Source of the DNA: Isochrysis galbana
Lineage: Eukaryota; Haptophyta; Isochrysidales; Isochrysidaceae
Length of the DNA: 64,000 nt
Reading direction: 5' to 3'
Assembly: GCA_018136815.1 (NCBI GenBank)
Contig: CM030938.1
Coordinates: forward strand, 2,273,028 to 2,337,027
A model generated the notes under the pieces. That model had not been told where the DNA came from. It searched no databases and was given only the letters and a program-made list of their open reading frames with translations. Positions 1 to 11,576 of the stretch are shown here, piece after piece. The position numbers were made by a program, and so were the translations under genes. How positions within the stretch are numbered: position 1 is the first letter of the stretch; each line of letters begins with the position of its first letter.

Positions 1-2
1 GT

Positions 3-2667
3 GTGCTGAGCTACGACGAGCAGTGCTTCATGCCGCCCGGCGCCGCACCGGCTCGTGCAACACAGAAGGCGACCCTTGCGAAGATTCGGCATACGCTGGC
101 CACAGGTGATGCCATGCGCACCGCTGTCAACGGCGTACGTGGACGAATGGATGAGCTGCCCGAGGACGAGCGGCTGCGCGCAAACGTACGCGACGCAATT
201 GATGCGTTCGACAAGGAGGCTCGCAAGTCGCCGGAGCTTGCAGAGGCCGAGGCGCGGCTCGAGTCGGAGGCCTTTGGCGCATGGCAAGCGGCTCGTGCCA
301 AGTCCGACTTCAGCCTCTTTGCGCCCAAGCTGAAGGAGATGTTTGAGCTGAAGAAAGAGGTGAGCAGCCACGCTTGCGGCAGACTTCCGCAGCACACGGG
401 CCTCAAGCTGAAGGTAGCTCAGATCCTTGATCTTCATTTCCTCCTAAAGGTAGCAACCGTGACTCGGCCCGGCGTTGCTGAGGCATATGACGGTGCTCTG
501 GACGCATTTGAACGAGGCATGACCGCGGCACGTCTCGATGAGCTGTTCTCCGAGCTGCGCGAGGGCCTTGTGCCTTTACTCAACGCCATCATGGCGAAGC
601 GGAAGTCGTGTCCAGGCTTTGATGCGCCGCACCCGTCGCTCGTGCCAGGCGAGGTCTGGTTAGTTGAAGAGCAGGCAGCACTTGCAAGGGAAGTGGCAGC
701 CGAGTTGGGATATGGTGTGACGCCAATCTCCAGGCTAGTAGAAGATTAGGTTTTGCAAATGCTATGCTGTGTTCAATGTTCCGCTGCGCCATTCCCGTCT
801 CTCTCTCCCGGTCCTGGCTCAGCATTTGACAACGGCCGCCTCGATGTCTCTACGCACCCCTTCACTGGTGGCGCTGGCCCCACTGACGTGCGTATCACAA
901 CACGCTTCTCGGAGAATTGGATCGAAGGATTTGGAGCGACGGTACACGAATGTGGCCACGCGCTCTATGAACAGGTTCGCGAAACGGAGTACATGGCGCG
1001 TGAGGCGGATGCATGTATTCGTCCTCGAGCAAAGTGACATCTAGGCTTCTATGTCGAGCGCTAGAGGAAGACTGAACTTGGCGAGAGACCTGCCGTCTCA
1101 TCCTTTGTTGATAATGAACACTCTTTTCCCGATTTTTTTCATTTTCACAGGGCCGTGACGTTTCAAACGAGGGGGCTGGTATGCCATCCTCCATGGCTCT
1201 CTCGATGGGCATCCACGAGTCGCAATCGCTTCTATGGGAGAGGATGGTCCTCCAGGTGAGCAACGTAAATGATCCTTTCGGGTGTACACAACGTTGCCCA
1301 GGTTCAGCTGTCGACACGTCGTTTGGTGTTTAGTTTGCTTAGTTTCTAAGGGAGCCGTGACGACGAGGCGGAAATACTGCGGCCGATCCTTATGTCCACC
1401 TCATTGCAGTCGCGGGCTTTCTGGAATTACGTTGCCCCAAAATTCAAGGAGCGCTTCGCGCATTGCGCCGACACCTCGCCGGAGGATTTTTACAAGACGT
1501 ACAATCGCGTGGATCCAGGGTGCATTCGGGTTGAGGCAGACGAGGTGAGCAGTGATGTATGCCTGCCTCCGTAGTGCGGCCGCCGTGCATATATGACATG
1601 GGCAGCTGCAGCAGACTAGCTGTCTCGTTTGATCACGTTCATTTGTTGGCCCCCATGCCTTCATAGGTGAGCTACCCGTTGCATGTGATCCTCCGGTACG
1701 ACATCGAGCGCGCACTCTTCCGCGGTGAGATGCAGGTACAAAACCCTGTCTGTAATGCAAAGATTGTACTATTTGCAATGACAAAATGTCTAGAAGAGTT
1801 GCGATGCCTAGAAGAGTTGCGATGCCTAGGAGAGTTGCGATGCCTGGGAGAGTTGGGATGCCTAGGAGTGTTGTGGCCTTGTCCTTAGTGCCATCGCGAT
1901 GCCACACCCTAGGTTGAGGACGTGCCCGCCTTTTGGAACAAGCGGATGAAGGAGGACCTTGGTGTCGACGTCGCTGATGACTCTAAGGGATGCTTGCAGG
2001 TTTGAATGTTCCCCGACGCACAACGGGGACCCTCGCTTTTGAGCATTGGACAGTAGAACACGTGTCCTCTGCATTCAAGCGGGCACAACATTTTGCAGCC
2101 TTTCGCGACGCTCTAAAGCACGTGACCGCGTCCCGCATGGCAATCCAATCTAGAATATTTTGTTCGCGTGTTCTCTCACAACGCATGCCGTTCGGCTTCC
2201 ACACAGGACATCCACTGGTCGTTTGGCGCTGTTGGCTACTTCCCATCGTACACTCTTGGCGCAATTGCTGCAGTCCAAATCTTTCAGGTATAAAGGCGCA
2301 ACTGCTCTAGGCCATGTTCAGCTCCCTTGTCTTTGCCGACGATCGAGTCGTCTGAGGAGCGCATGCTCACCCGCTGGCCACGCTTTGGGGTCATTTCGTC
2401 ATGTTGTGTGCCGCCCAACAATGCCTGCGCTTGTCCTATTAGGCATATGAGAAGGAGATTGGCAAGGACGTTGTCGCAACGCAGATTAGCAATGGGGAAT
2501 TCGTTCCGCTGCGCGAGTGGCTTCGCGCAAAAGTTCACGAGCGTGGCTCGATCCCTGGATCGCCTGACGCCTTGCTGAAGGAGATTTGTGGAGAACCTCT
2601 TTCGGTGAAGCCTTTCCTGGCCTACTTGAAACAAAAGTACTCGGCGCTCTACGAGCTCGAACTTTGA
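3..2667 (+). CDS. M32 metallocarboxypeptidase (carboxypeptidase Taq family), 5' partial
   Basis: Nine exons in consistent phase: 3-359, 450-714, 823-974, 1151-1255, 1410-1544, 1667-1735, 1913-1999, 2207-2287, 2443-2667 (stop TGA). The product is about 491 residues against a usual 500 or so, so only some 25 N-terminal residues lie outside the window; there is no true start here. The first residues ([14 protein letters not shown]) match the M32 segment around WDQETYMP. Exon 3 carries the zinc motif HECGH in [11 protein letters not shown], and exon 4 gives the conserved [13 protein letters not shown] helix. The family removes C-terminal residues from peptides as a zinc or cobalt dependent homodimer, usually in the cytosol. 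Exon ends use GTGAGC, GTTCGC and other weak donors. Intron 6 contains an 18-bp tandem repeat. Family call is firm; the exact substrate is unknown. Confidence 0.93.
1790..1876 (+). repeat. 18-bp tandem repeat in intron 6 of the M32 gene
   Basis: Four full units and one partial unit of an 18-mer (ctagaagagttgcgatgc with small changes) run head to tail. The first two units are identical and later ones diverge. It lies wholly inside an intron, so it does not alter the protein. Confidence 0.9.
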
Positions 2668-3090
2668 GCGAGTAGGAATTGGAATGTGTGGGCGGGACTC
2701 GCGTGCCAGCCGTAGTAGTTACGTTACAATGGTGGCTGAGAGTGCGGCGTCATGCTAAGCACCGAAGGCATATACCACGCCGCACGCGCTGGGGAGAACT
2801 GGGTGTGCGTCAAGTGGCGGGTCCCATTTCCACGCGACACGCTGTCCATCTTCGTGCGCAAGGGAACGCGCGCGGCCCATGGGAGGTCGTTGAATTTGAT
2901 ACATTGATGCCAACCAAGCGCTTACGTTGGCATACAACACGTGAGAGCGCGGGGTTGCATCTTGTTTTGTGCACTTGTACTTGATGAATCAGAATGGGGA
3001 TGGGGACTTCAAACGCGGCGCTCAAGTGTGAGTAGAAAGAGGCGGGAGGATGCTTTGAGCTTTGAGCTGCTGACTACTAGGAGGCCGAGC
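2668..3090. other. Intergenic stretch without recognisable gene
   Basis: Downstream of the M32 stop codon. Short open frames only; no domain, RNA gene or repeat copy recognised. It probably contains the 3' UTR of the M32 gene. Confidence 0.4.
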
Positions 3091-3095
3091 TTTGC

Positions 3096-3838
3096 AACTA
3101 AGTTTATACTTAGTTCGCCCATGGGGGGGCACGAGCCCCCCCTCTCTCCACTCCTCCCCTGCCGTAGGGGAGGAACCACTCATGCTCCTGGCATGCCTGA
3201 TGGCTTGCCAGGAGCACACTGCCATGCTGACCCATCCTCCTCCCCACAGGCTCGCCTGAATCGCGCGTCCTGGCCCGGCGTGGCCAGCCCATCGCTCCAA
3301 CCCCTCCTCCCTCCCTGGTCAACAGGCAGACAGGTGCAGACTGGGGGCCCCAGAGGCGCAGGAGCGCCAGCGAGGGAGAGCGGCAGGGGAGGCCAGGGCC
3401 CAGCCCCAGCCTCCTCTGCCCCCTAAGCTGGCCTCCAAGTGCCTCCAGGGGCCGCCAGAGGGCGCAGCTGCAGGCCTGCCGCAGGCGCGTCATCGCGCGT
3501 GCCGCAGGAGAGGGGGGAGAGAGCGCGGAGAAGGGGGTGGGGGGTGGGCGGAGCGAGAGCTCCGCCCAGCCCGAAAAATCGGCAAGTCTCGCGCCTGTTT
3601 ACATGATAAGTCGAGACAGAGTACAGAGTCCGCCGCCAGCCCGGGAGGCGTAGGAGGGGGGGGGGGGGGGGCGCGGGCCACCGGACCATATCTAAGCCCT
3701 TCACCCCTTTCCCTCTAGTAGTGTACGGGGGGAGCCGCCTGATGGCGGGGGGGGGAAGGGCCGGGGGAATGGGGGTGTAGAAAGTGTCCTGCGTTAAAGT
3801 AATGGGTCCATGCGCCGCAAGTGCGGTAAGAATATTAT
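3096..3838 (+). repeat. Dispersed repeat family A, full-length copy
   Basis: Begins with an 8-bp inverted repeat around TTAT (3096-3115) and ends near the motif GTGCGGTAAGAATATTA. It is nearly collinear with the reverse complement of 51268-52022 over its whole length. Shared landmarks, in order, are a G7/C7 block around CATGGGGGGGCACGAG, a hairpin whose arms in the minus copy are CCTCCTGGCA and TGCCAGGAGG (imperfect here), a segment containing GCGCGCC/GCCGCAGG, the segment GTCTCGCGCCTGTTTACA, the segment CCATATCTAAGCCCT, and CGCCTGATGGCGGGGG near the end. No protein is recognised in it; the long frames are GC-rich shadows. A non-autonomous mobile element is likely, but its class is not clear. 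Confidence 0.75.
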
Positions 3839-3939
3839 AAAGTTAAAAATAGGAGGCCGAGCTTTGGGGCCCTAGCGGGCGCAAAGCGGATCTAAAACAG
3901 ACAATTTCCCCTGATTTTCCAAACCCAGGGAGCTGCATG

Positions 3940-4070
3940 CCGCATGGTGGTGGTGGTATAGTGGTGGTGGGGAGTGGGTGTGGAAAGTTTGCTGCGTGAA
4001 AGTAGTGGGTCCACGGCCGCGTGTGCGCTGAGAATAATGGAATCCGCGAACTTATTGTGAGGTCGAAAAA
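3940..4070 (+). repeat. Repeat family A, 3'-end fragment
   Basis: Contains the family's end block (GTAGTGGGTCCACGGCCGC followed by a diverged GTGCGCTGAGAATAAT). It lies directly behind the full copy, so two 3' ends are stacked in tandem. The rest, to about 4360, holds nothing recognised. Confidence 0.6.
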
Positions 4071-4367
4071 GAGTGGGAGGTTTGTCACGCGCCTGCGTTC
4101 ATTGCCAGATTTTTTACTCTAGTGCTATTTCTAGTGATCAAAAGTCGTACTACTCTACTAGGAGTAGGGTGTTCGACTGTATTACGAGCTATGAAAAGAA
4201 TACAGAGATGACAGAGAAGAGAGAAAAGTGATGACAATGCGCGATCTTCTCCTACTCTAAAGGAAAATTCTAAGCTGAACCAAATGAAGGAGTTCGTTCG
4301 TTCGTCCGTTCGGGGAGCTTCCACCCCCTTTTTCTCACCTCTCTTCTCCCTCATCGTTTGTCTTTCG

Positions 4368-4386
4368 CCCCCCCCCCCCCCCCCCC
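4368..4386 (+). promoter_or_regulatory. C19 homopolymer just upstream of the M13 start codon
   Basis: Nineteen C in a row in a pyrimidine-rich leader, 28 bp before ATG 4415. Similar coding-strand C runs precede several other genes in this window, which suggests a promoter or leader role. That role is inference. Confidence 0.45.
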
Positions 4387-4414
4387 GGCTGCTCCCCTCT
4401 CGCCGTGTGCCGCG

Positions 4415-7400
4415 ATGCCCGTGACGGCTGACTTTGCCGGCAGGTGCTCGTGCTGCAACAACCCGTGGTCGCGGCCGTCGGAGGGCGATCTCGGCTACTT
4501 CGCGCCTGCCTGCAATGCCTGCGTCGCAGACGACGCGGGCGTGCCTGGCCTCGACCCCGCCAACATGGACACCTCAGTTTCTCCCGGCAGCAACTTCTTC
4601 CGCCACAGCAACGGTGTGTGGATGGACTCCAACCCGATCCCGGGCGAGTACCCGAGCTGGAACACCTTCACCGCGCTGCACGACAAGAATCTCTCCCGGC
4701 TCAAGGACATGCTCGAGACGCTGCCCATCCCTGAGAAGGGTTCAGATGCTAAGACGGCTGCTGAGAAAGTCGCAGCCTTCTGGGGCTCAGCGATCGACGA
4801 GGAGAGCATCGAAGCTCTCGGCGCACAGCCGCTCGCCCCAGTGCTAGCCGTATGCGATAGGGCAGAGAGCGACCGAACTGCCGCGGTCGCCAAGTTGCAG
4901 GTGCGCCGAGTGTAGCCCTCCTGCCATCCACCATTTGCTTCTGTGCATGATTTGTACACATGATTTGGACACATGACAACGTCTGGCCCAGACGTTGTCA
5001 TGGTACCCTGATGATTGATCGGGCTCCTTGACCGTTTCAACGCCAACTCTGTATTAGTCCGAGTTCGGCATCAATGTGTTCTTCGCATGCGACGAGGGGC
5101 CAGACGACAAAGACAGCCAATGGACATTGCTACAGATATGCCAAGGGGGGCTTGGATTGCCAGACCGGGACTACTACTTTGATGAGGACAAGGTAAGCTG
5201 TCACTGCACGCCCGGTGCCACGTCAGCACACGCGCAATAATGGTTTCTTTTTCTTAAAGCACGTATCGCCCATAGCATTTACCACCGAGCGTGTCTCCTG
5301 CACTTACGCTCGTTGGTCAGCCTTCCAATATTCACGCGTATCGCCCATAGCATTTACCACCGAGCGTGTCTCCTGCAGTTACGCTCGTTGGCCAGCCTTC
5401 CAATATTCACGCACGTTTCATGGCACCCAATTCTATAGGCGGAGAAGCGTAGCCACTACAAGTCTCACGTGGCCCGAGTGTTTGGGCTTCTCGGCGAGTG
5501 CGAGAGCGATGCGGCCAAAGGAGCGGAGGCGGTAAGGGCGATGGGGAGGAGGGTGCATGCGGCAAAGCTTGCTCTCTTCTCCCCTCCATGTGAGACCGGA
5601 GATGGATTGCCCTGTCATTAGGTACTTCGCTTGGAGTCCTCTCTAGCTGCCTCTCATCTGACGCGCACTGAGCGACGCGATCCGGAGACAGTCTACAATA
5701 AGATGAACCTTACCAAGCTCTCCGCCCTTTGCAAGGCGCGTTTCGCCTCTCGTTCAGGAGCCCCTCTACACGTTCATGCGTCTGCACGAGCCCGCTTACA
5801 CAGGCGGCCGTCCTTGGTGGCATTTGTGATCACCCCTTGCATGCCTCAAACCGAGTTCTCACTCCTTTCTCAGGGCGGGGTAGAATGGCCTCGTTTTTTT
5901 GAGCTGATTGGCAAGCCAAGCCCCAAAAGTCTGAATGTTGATTCACCACCGGCGCTTGCCACGGCGTGCCGACTCATCATGGAGGCGAGCTCTGAGGATT
6001 TTCGTTGGTGAGAGTACGTCACGAAACGATGATGCCGTCACCTTGCGATCACTGCCAAGGGAGAGCAATGGACGAGTGTTGCTGCTTTCGGACGATTTCG
6101 AACAGTGCTCATTGTCTTATTCAGATGTTGTTCTTGCCGCCGCCATTCAATTATTCGCCCCATCCTTGCTCCAGGTATCTTCGGTGGCACGCCGCGCACT
6201 CATTATCCGCTCACCTTCCGAAGGTCTTTGTCGATGCACACTTTGACTTTTATTTGAAGGAAATATCAGGACAGAAAGAGCAGAAACCACGCTGGAAGAG
6301 GTGTGTTTACGGATCGCTCTGGAAACTTTTGACATCCTTGCACCACTGCCTACACACACCCTGCCCTCGGCTGGCGACTCCCAGCGTACAATGCCTTCAC
6401 CTGTATGCCTCTCTTAGGGCGATGGCGATGGTGGAATCTGCCCTCGGTGAGGCTGTTGGCGAGCTTTACGTCACTCGCTTCTTCGGCGGTGATGCAAAAG
6501 CAAAAGCATTGTCGGTGGTCGAATCCGTGAGACAAGCGCTTGAGCAACGCTTGAACGAGGTAATCAGAATCCCAACAGCTACAGCCCTCTTCTATCCTCT
6601 TACCGATTCCGCTCTTGCACATCCCTTCCCAATTTTCACCGGACTCCCCCACCTACCATGACAACGAGCCCAGGTCGATTGGATGTCTGCGCCCACACGC
6701 GCTAAGGCTTTGGAGAAGATGTCCGCATTTGGTGTAAAGATCGGCTTTCCCGACAAATGGATCGATTATTCGCCGCTTAGTGTCGTAGCCGGAGATCATC
6801 TTGGCAACGTCATCAGAGCTCGTGCTTTTGAATTTCAACGGAGGGTGCGCCATTCAGAATAGTGCCATCGTGACGCGCCGGCCCAGATCTTCAGACGTTA
6901 TGCTTTCCTATATCATGGCGATGCCCTTGCCCTTGTGATTGGCTTTGTTTTATTCGGGGATTGTGCCGACTAACGCCGTCGCCACTCAAAAATAAAACAG
7001 ATGGGTTTCGCTGACGCAGCTACCGACAAGACACGCTGGTTGATGCTACCTCAACAGATCAATGCCTATTATCACCCCAATCTAAACGAAATCGTCTTTC
7101 CTGCTGCTATTCTCCAAGTGGGCTAATATCACACATTTCCACGCCGAAGGCTAATTTGCTACGCACAGATTATGGCCTCCACATACGACCTCTCGCATCC
7201 AGGACACTGTTGTCCCTCGCTGCCTCGTCTTCCAGCATGCTACAACTCCCCACCTTCACCCACCGCCCCCCTCCCCCCCCCCCCCCCCACACACACACAG
7301 CCGCCATTTTTCAACCCTGACGCCGACGAGGCCGTCAATTTCGGGTCTTTTGGTGCCGTCGTCGGCCATGAGATGACTCACGGTGTGTATGCGCGACTCC

Positions 7401-8722
7401 AATCCCTAAGTTGCTTGGGCGTCATGTCACTCATCGACTCATATTTTGCCCAATGCGTCATCGACTCACAATTTTTGACGTGACGGAAATTTTTCGTGCG
7501 GTGGATTGCCCCTAATCGAAACCTCATGGACGGCAACTTTCACTGCCCTAAAGATCTGGCTTCGTCACGTCGCTTCTACTGAACGCACGCTCGCCGTTTT
7601 GTTATTTTCGAATTCGCGTGTGAACTGACGCAGAGTACTCGAAATGCGCCTGCTCAAGTTAGCCACGCTTCTCGACTCACAGGATTCGACGACCAAGGCC
7701 GCCAATTCGACGCGCACGGCAACCTGAAGGATTGGTGGGCGCAGGCAGATGCGTCCGAATATGAAAAGCGAGTCGCTGTGCAGGTGCTCCTCGCCGCATT
7801 GTCGCCGTGCGTCATTGCTGCGGCGGTTGCAGAGCGCCTGTATGTGTAGCAAATCTATGCCCCTTCCAAAATGTGTGGCATCTCCACATTGACCCACGCT
7901 GAAATCGTGCTGCGATGTCCAGATTGCTCAAGCCAGCGCGTTCACAGTCTACGGGAAGCCGCTCAACGGCAAGCTCACATGCGGCGAGAACATCGCTGAC
8001 CTCGGAGGCCTCAAGCTTGCTTGGCGTGCTCTAACATCGCGTCTCCAGACCGAACTCGAATCTCGAGATCCCAAACGTCAAAAGCGGCTCAACGGCTTCA
8101 CGCCCCAGCAGAGATTTTTTCTCGCGTGGGCTCAAGTAAGCATGCTGATGTCGTTACCTCCTTTCTTCATTTTTCCCACTCACCTCAACTAGCGGTTGGT
8201 CGCCCACAGCTCGAGCGTCCTTAAAACGTCACAATGCCGGACCGTAATTGCGTGCCGCGCCCCTTGTGGTGGAAGTGCGGTGAGCCGGTCCTTGGGGTTG
8301 GAGAAGCTGGTCTTTTGAGACGCTTTGCACAAGGCTCGAGAACTCCAGGATGAGATTGTAGGCACCACCGCTTAATTTAGAGTCGCCCGTCCCCTCTTCT
8401 TGTAGGTGTGGCGCGAAAATACTTCCAAGGAGCAAGCCTTGAAGATGCTGACGCTTGACCCTCATGGTCCAAATGAGTGAGTCTAGCCCATTTGATCCAT
8501 TGGTTTCCCTCCGAGCCAACCTCTCCAGTTCAGCGGCCGCTTCGGCGATGGCGCTAGTATGGCAGCCGTTTCGTCCGTCGTTGAAGTGCCAACCCCTTCC
8601 TTCCCCAAAGGTATCGTACAAACGGCCCTCTGACCAACATGAAGGAATTTCACGAGGCCTTCAATGTCCAGCCTGGGGAGCCAATGTATCGCGCTCCAGA
8701 TGATTGCGTTGATATTTGGTGA
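4415..8722 (+). CDS. M13 metallopeptidase (neprilysin/PepO family)
   Basis: Fourteen exons in phase: 4415-4900, 5058-5192, 5439-5531, 5622-5735, 5874-6007, 6175-6300, 6418-6559, 6674-6844, 7001-7117, 7301-7382, 7683-7783, 7923-8135, 8406-8476, 8611-8722. The product is about 698 residues, normal for M13. Exons 9 and 10 give [20 protein letters not shown], and exon 10 gives the zinc motif HEMTH within VVGHEMTHG. Exon 12 gives GENIADLGG with the third zinc ligand, and the chain ends in a Trp (VDIW) as M13 enzymes do. There is no N-terminal membrane anchor; residues 10-40 are rich in Cys. It should therefore be a soluble, PepO-like zinc oligopeptidase, but its location is uncertain. The ATG at 4415 is the first in-frame Met after the C19 run. 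Intron 4 needs a GC donor. Confidence 0.93.
4972..5002. repeat. Perfect 15-bp inverted repeat with a one-base loop, in intron 1
   Basis: CATGACAACGTCTGG at 4972-4986 and its exact reverse complement at 4988-5002 are separated by a single C. It sits in the middle of the 157-nt first intron of the M13 gene. Confidence 0.95.
5262..5411 (+). repeat. 75-bp tandem duplication in intron 2 of the M13 gene
   Basis: Units 5262-5336 and 5337-5411 differ at only two positions that I can see (cacttacg/cagttacg and ggtcag/ggccag). This indicates a recent duplication. It does not touch a splice site. Confidence 0.93.
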
Positions 8723-10150
8723 CAAGTCTCTTCGGTGTCGCATTATCTCGTGACCTATTCGCAAGGCGCAACTAGTGAATAGAACGCCCAAACGCTATGG
8801 CAGCTTACGCAGTGTGTGCGCGCGCAATTTTCGTGCCTACCTGCCGCCATCGCCTCCATTCAACATCGTGAGTGACCGCTGTGGGGCAAGCGTGCTCAAC
8901 GCTAGAAGTATGCCGCACGCAGCGCATGCAACAAAAAATAAAGTCATGCTAGCGCACTACTAAGCACTAAAGAGAGTCAACTGTGAACAAATTGTTCATT
9001 TTCCGTCGTTCTCTTCGTTCTCTTGCGGGCGTGTGATGCCTGCGCGTGCCATGGCCCTCGGGGCCCCCCAGAGAGCCAGTTGGGGCAGCTCAAGGGGTAG
9101 TGGAGGCTGGGGCAGTGCCCCTGGCCTCTCCTGGCCCTCTCCGTCGCTCGCCTCGCTAGTCTGGGTGCCCTCTTGGCGGCTTTGGTGGTCTGTGGCTCAG
9201 TGGTCAGTGGTGGTGGTGGGGGGGGTCAGTACGATTAGGGGCCAGTGCAGGCGAGTGCGTGCGGCGCGCGGCGCGCGCTCGGCGAGAGTGTGGTCAGGTG
9301 TGATGTCAGCCCAGCCCCTGCCAGCAGGCAGGGGCTAAGGTTGGTTGTTGGTTGTTGGTTGTGCAGGCCCACCCATGGGGTGTCTGCGATGGAGAGGGCG
9401 GGGGGGGGGGGGGGGGGCGAGGCCCCCATTGGCCTCCTACTTTTGTCCGTATGTTTGAGGAGTGGGGGGTGGGTGGGTGTATAGTTTGGCGACGTGTCTC
9501 CAGTCTTCTTTGGTGATAACAATAATAATAATAAACCAACTGAGTGTATTAGTGCCGCTACTGCCGGCACTAGCCATGCACCAACACGACAAGCCACGAC
9601 ACCGCACGACCGCATTATAAACCAAGGCACACGAATCTATGCACTTGATTATAACTCCCCCTGGCAGGCCCCCGGCTCCCGTTAGAACTCCCCATAAGCT
9701 CATGGGGGTGAAAACCCAGTTATTCGCCAATGTAGAATGTAGCATGTACATTGAAGACTTACCAGGGGAAAGCATCGGGGGGGGGGGGGGAGCGATCCTT
9801 TGTAGTCGTTCCGTTGAGAATGAAACGCCCTTAGTCAGGGCAAGCCAGCCTGCCCGAGCAGTCCTCCGCCGCAGAATAAGCGACGGCGCCCGGGGAACTT
9901 TACTTCGAGAGGGCTCCCCTGGGCGCTCTTGCGCCGCTCCCTCCGCTCCTCCACCTATCGCCAGCCTCTCACTCCGCCCGCTTACAAACGTCGTAAACGG
10001 GGCGCGGTTATCGTTGAATCCCCGGTTCGGGGACCGGCGACGTCCGCACTCCCACACTCCACTCTCTCTTCGCCCCCTCCTGCGGCGCGTGCCCATGTGC
10101 CCATGTGCCCATGGCGCGCGCCTCGACCCGCTCTCAGGGGTCCCTGAGGG
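8723..10150. repeat. Repeat-rich intergenic DNA
   Basis: 8723-9030 shows nothing recognisable. 9030-9440 is GC-rich and resembles the inner part of repeat family A in reverse orientation (GCCCATGG/GGGGCGAGGCCCCC landmarks) and contains a G18-type run near 9400. 9520-9712 shares with 45290-45330 and 51005-51265 the phrases AACTGAG.GTATTAGTGCCGCTACTGCC and CCCCCGGCTCCC, so it is another dispersed repeat. A second G run is at 9778-9790. Long open frames here follow base composition and no product was recognised. Confidence 0.55.
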
Positions 10151-10156
10151 GTAAAA

Positions 10157-11575
10157 AAAAAACAAAAAACTCTGAAGATTCTGGGCTACACACCTACTAG
10201 ACTAGGGTACTTCCCCATCCCTACTGTCACCGCCCTTAACTTCCCTTCCCTCCACCTCCTCCCCTTTCCCCCTTCATTCCTTTGTCTTCGGTATCCGGGG
10301 TTCGGCTCGGGTGCGCTACCACGAGCCTGGTTCAAAGCGCGGGTTCCGGGCAGGCCTGTTGTTGGTCAATTGTCATCGTGTGTCTGTTGGGGCACGGGTG
10401 TGCTCGTCCTTCACGCCCTTGCTGGTCGCTTTTGTGTCTCAATGGGTTTGTGTCTAGTCGAGGCGTATCCCGTCTCAGTTATGCTCTGGTTCGGGTCCCT
10501 CGGCAATTGTATATGCCACCCCCATCGAGGTGGTCAGCGTTTGTAGCTCTAGGCTTGGTTTTAGCTTTCCTCTCGCACATAGTGTGAACAAAGGGTATAC
10601 ATCGTTCATGTCGATCCTTTTCTTCGGCTGTCTGCCCATGCCTGCTTGGGCGGTTCTAGCCGTGTCTGTCGTACTTGCGAATAGTAGCGCCTTGCTTAGT
10701 GTTGTGTACCTGTCTATCGTTCTTATCAACACTGATTCCTCCGAGAATTCAATGCCGTCGTAGTGTATCTTGTAGAAGTCTGTTAAGATATACCTCCATG
10801 CTAGAGTGTAGAGTATGGTGAGCGATCGCGGTGTTTTCCCCCCGGGACCCCACTCGCCGGGTCCGAGGCATTAGCAGGTGCGTGTACCATCTGCCACCCC
10901 AGGGCCTTGGCGGTCATGCATGCTCGAAGGTGCCTGCCATCGGCGTAGGCGTGTAGCTCTTGTAGTAGTATGATGTCTACTCTAGCTTTCCTCGCTTGGG
11001 CGAGCACCGAGCCTAAGGCGCCGTGACCGGCGCCATTCATGTTGTAGGAGACGATCTTGATCGGTCCCTCACCTGGGTATCCGCGAGCGGAGTCGAAGGT
11101 GAGCGCATATATGATAAGAAGGTTTGCGCGGCTAAGGTCGCGCGCGTGTTGCACGCACTTGTGCATGTAGCGACAGTCGGCGCCCAAGGCGCAGATTCCG
11201 CCCTTGGGTTGTTTTCCCGGGGCTCCGGCACTCGCGCGCGGAAATGCGCAGATTATCATGCATTTGCCGTCTTTCCACGCGCCCGGGTACTCGTGCGAGC
11301 GGTTACACGCCTTGCCCATGATGTTCATGGGGCATTTCCCGTTAGGGAAGCGCTTGCACAGCTCCGGGGCATTCGGGTTCATGGCCTCTTGGACAGTCAT
11401 CTTCGGCGGAGCCGTGCGTTTGCGTTCTTCGCGTTCGAGGCGCGCGGCTTTTTCTTCCTCGCACACGCAAATGCGCAAGGGGGGATGGAACGCCATGGCG
11501 TAGCCTTTATTGTATCCTTTACAGCCCTTGGGTCCCGCATGGATGTTTAGGTTCTTGATGTCTCCGCCAAGCTCG
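10157..11575 (-). mobile_element. LINE family 1 copy with CCCH fingers and endonuclease; RT deleted
   Basis: Read on the minus strand. 11575-10870 encodes GGDIKNLNIHAG, then two CCCH-type fingers (CX7CX8CX3H, then CX5CX3H), then an AP-endonuclease start (KIVSYNMNGAGHG and LLQELHA with the catalytic Glu). At about 10815 the frame jumps straight to the LINE C-terminal block (TLAWRYILTDFYKIHYD, ending near 10475 after GRQPKKRIDM). The whole reverse transcriptase is missing and the join is out of frame. 10470-10157 is the 3' UTR, ending in CTTCAGA and a T-rich tail (A run on the plus strand, 10153-10169). This is a dead copy; its source element had finger-endonuclease-RT order. Confidence 0.8.
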
Positions 11576-11576
11576 C

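Noticed and set aside
1790-1876. CRISPR-like array
   Set aside because: Units are contiguous 18-mers without spacers, inside an intron of a eukaryotic gene.
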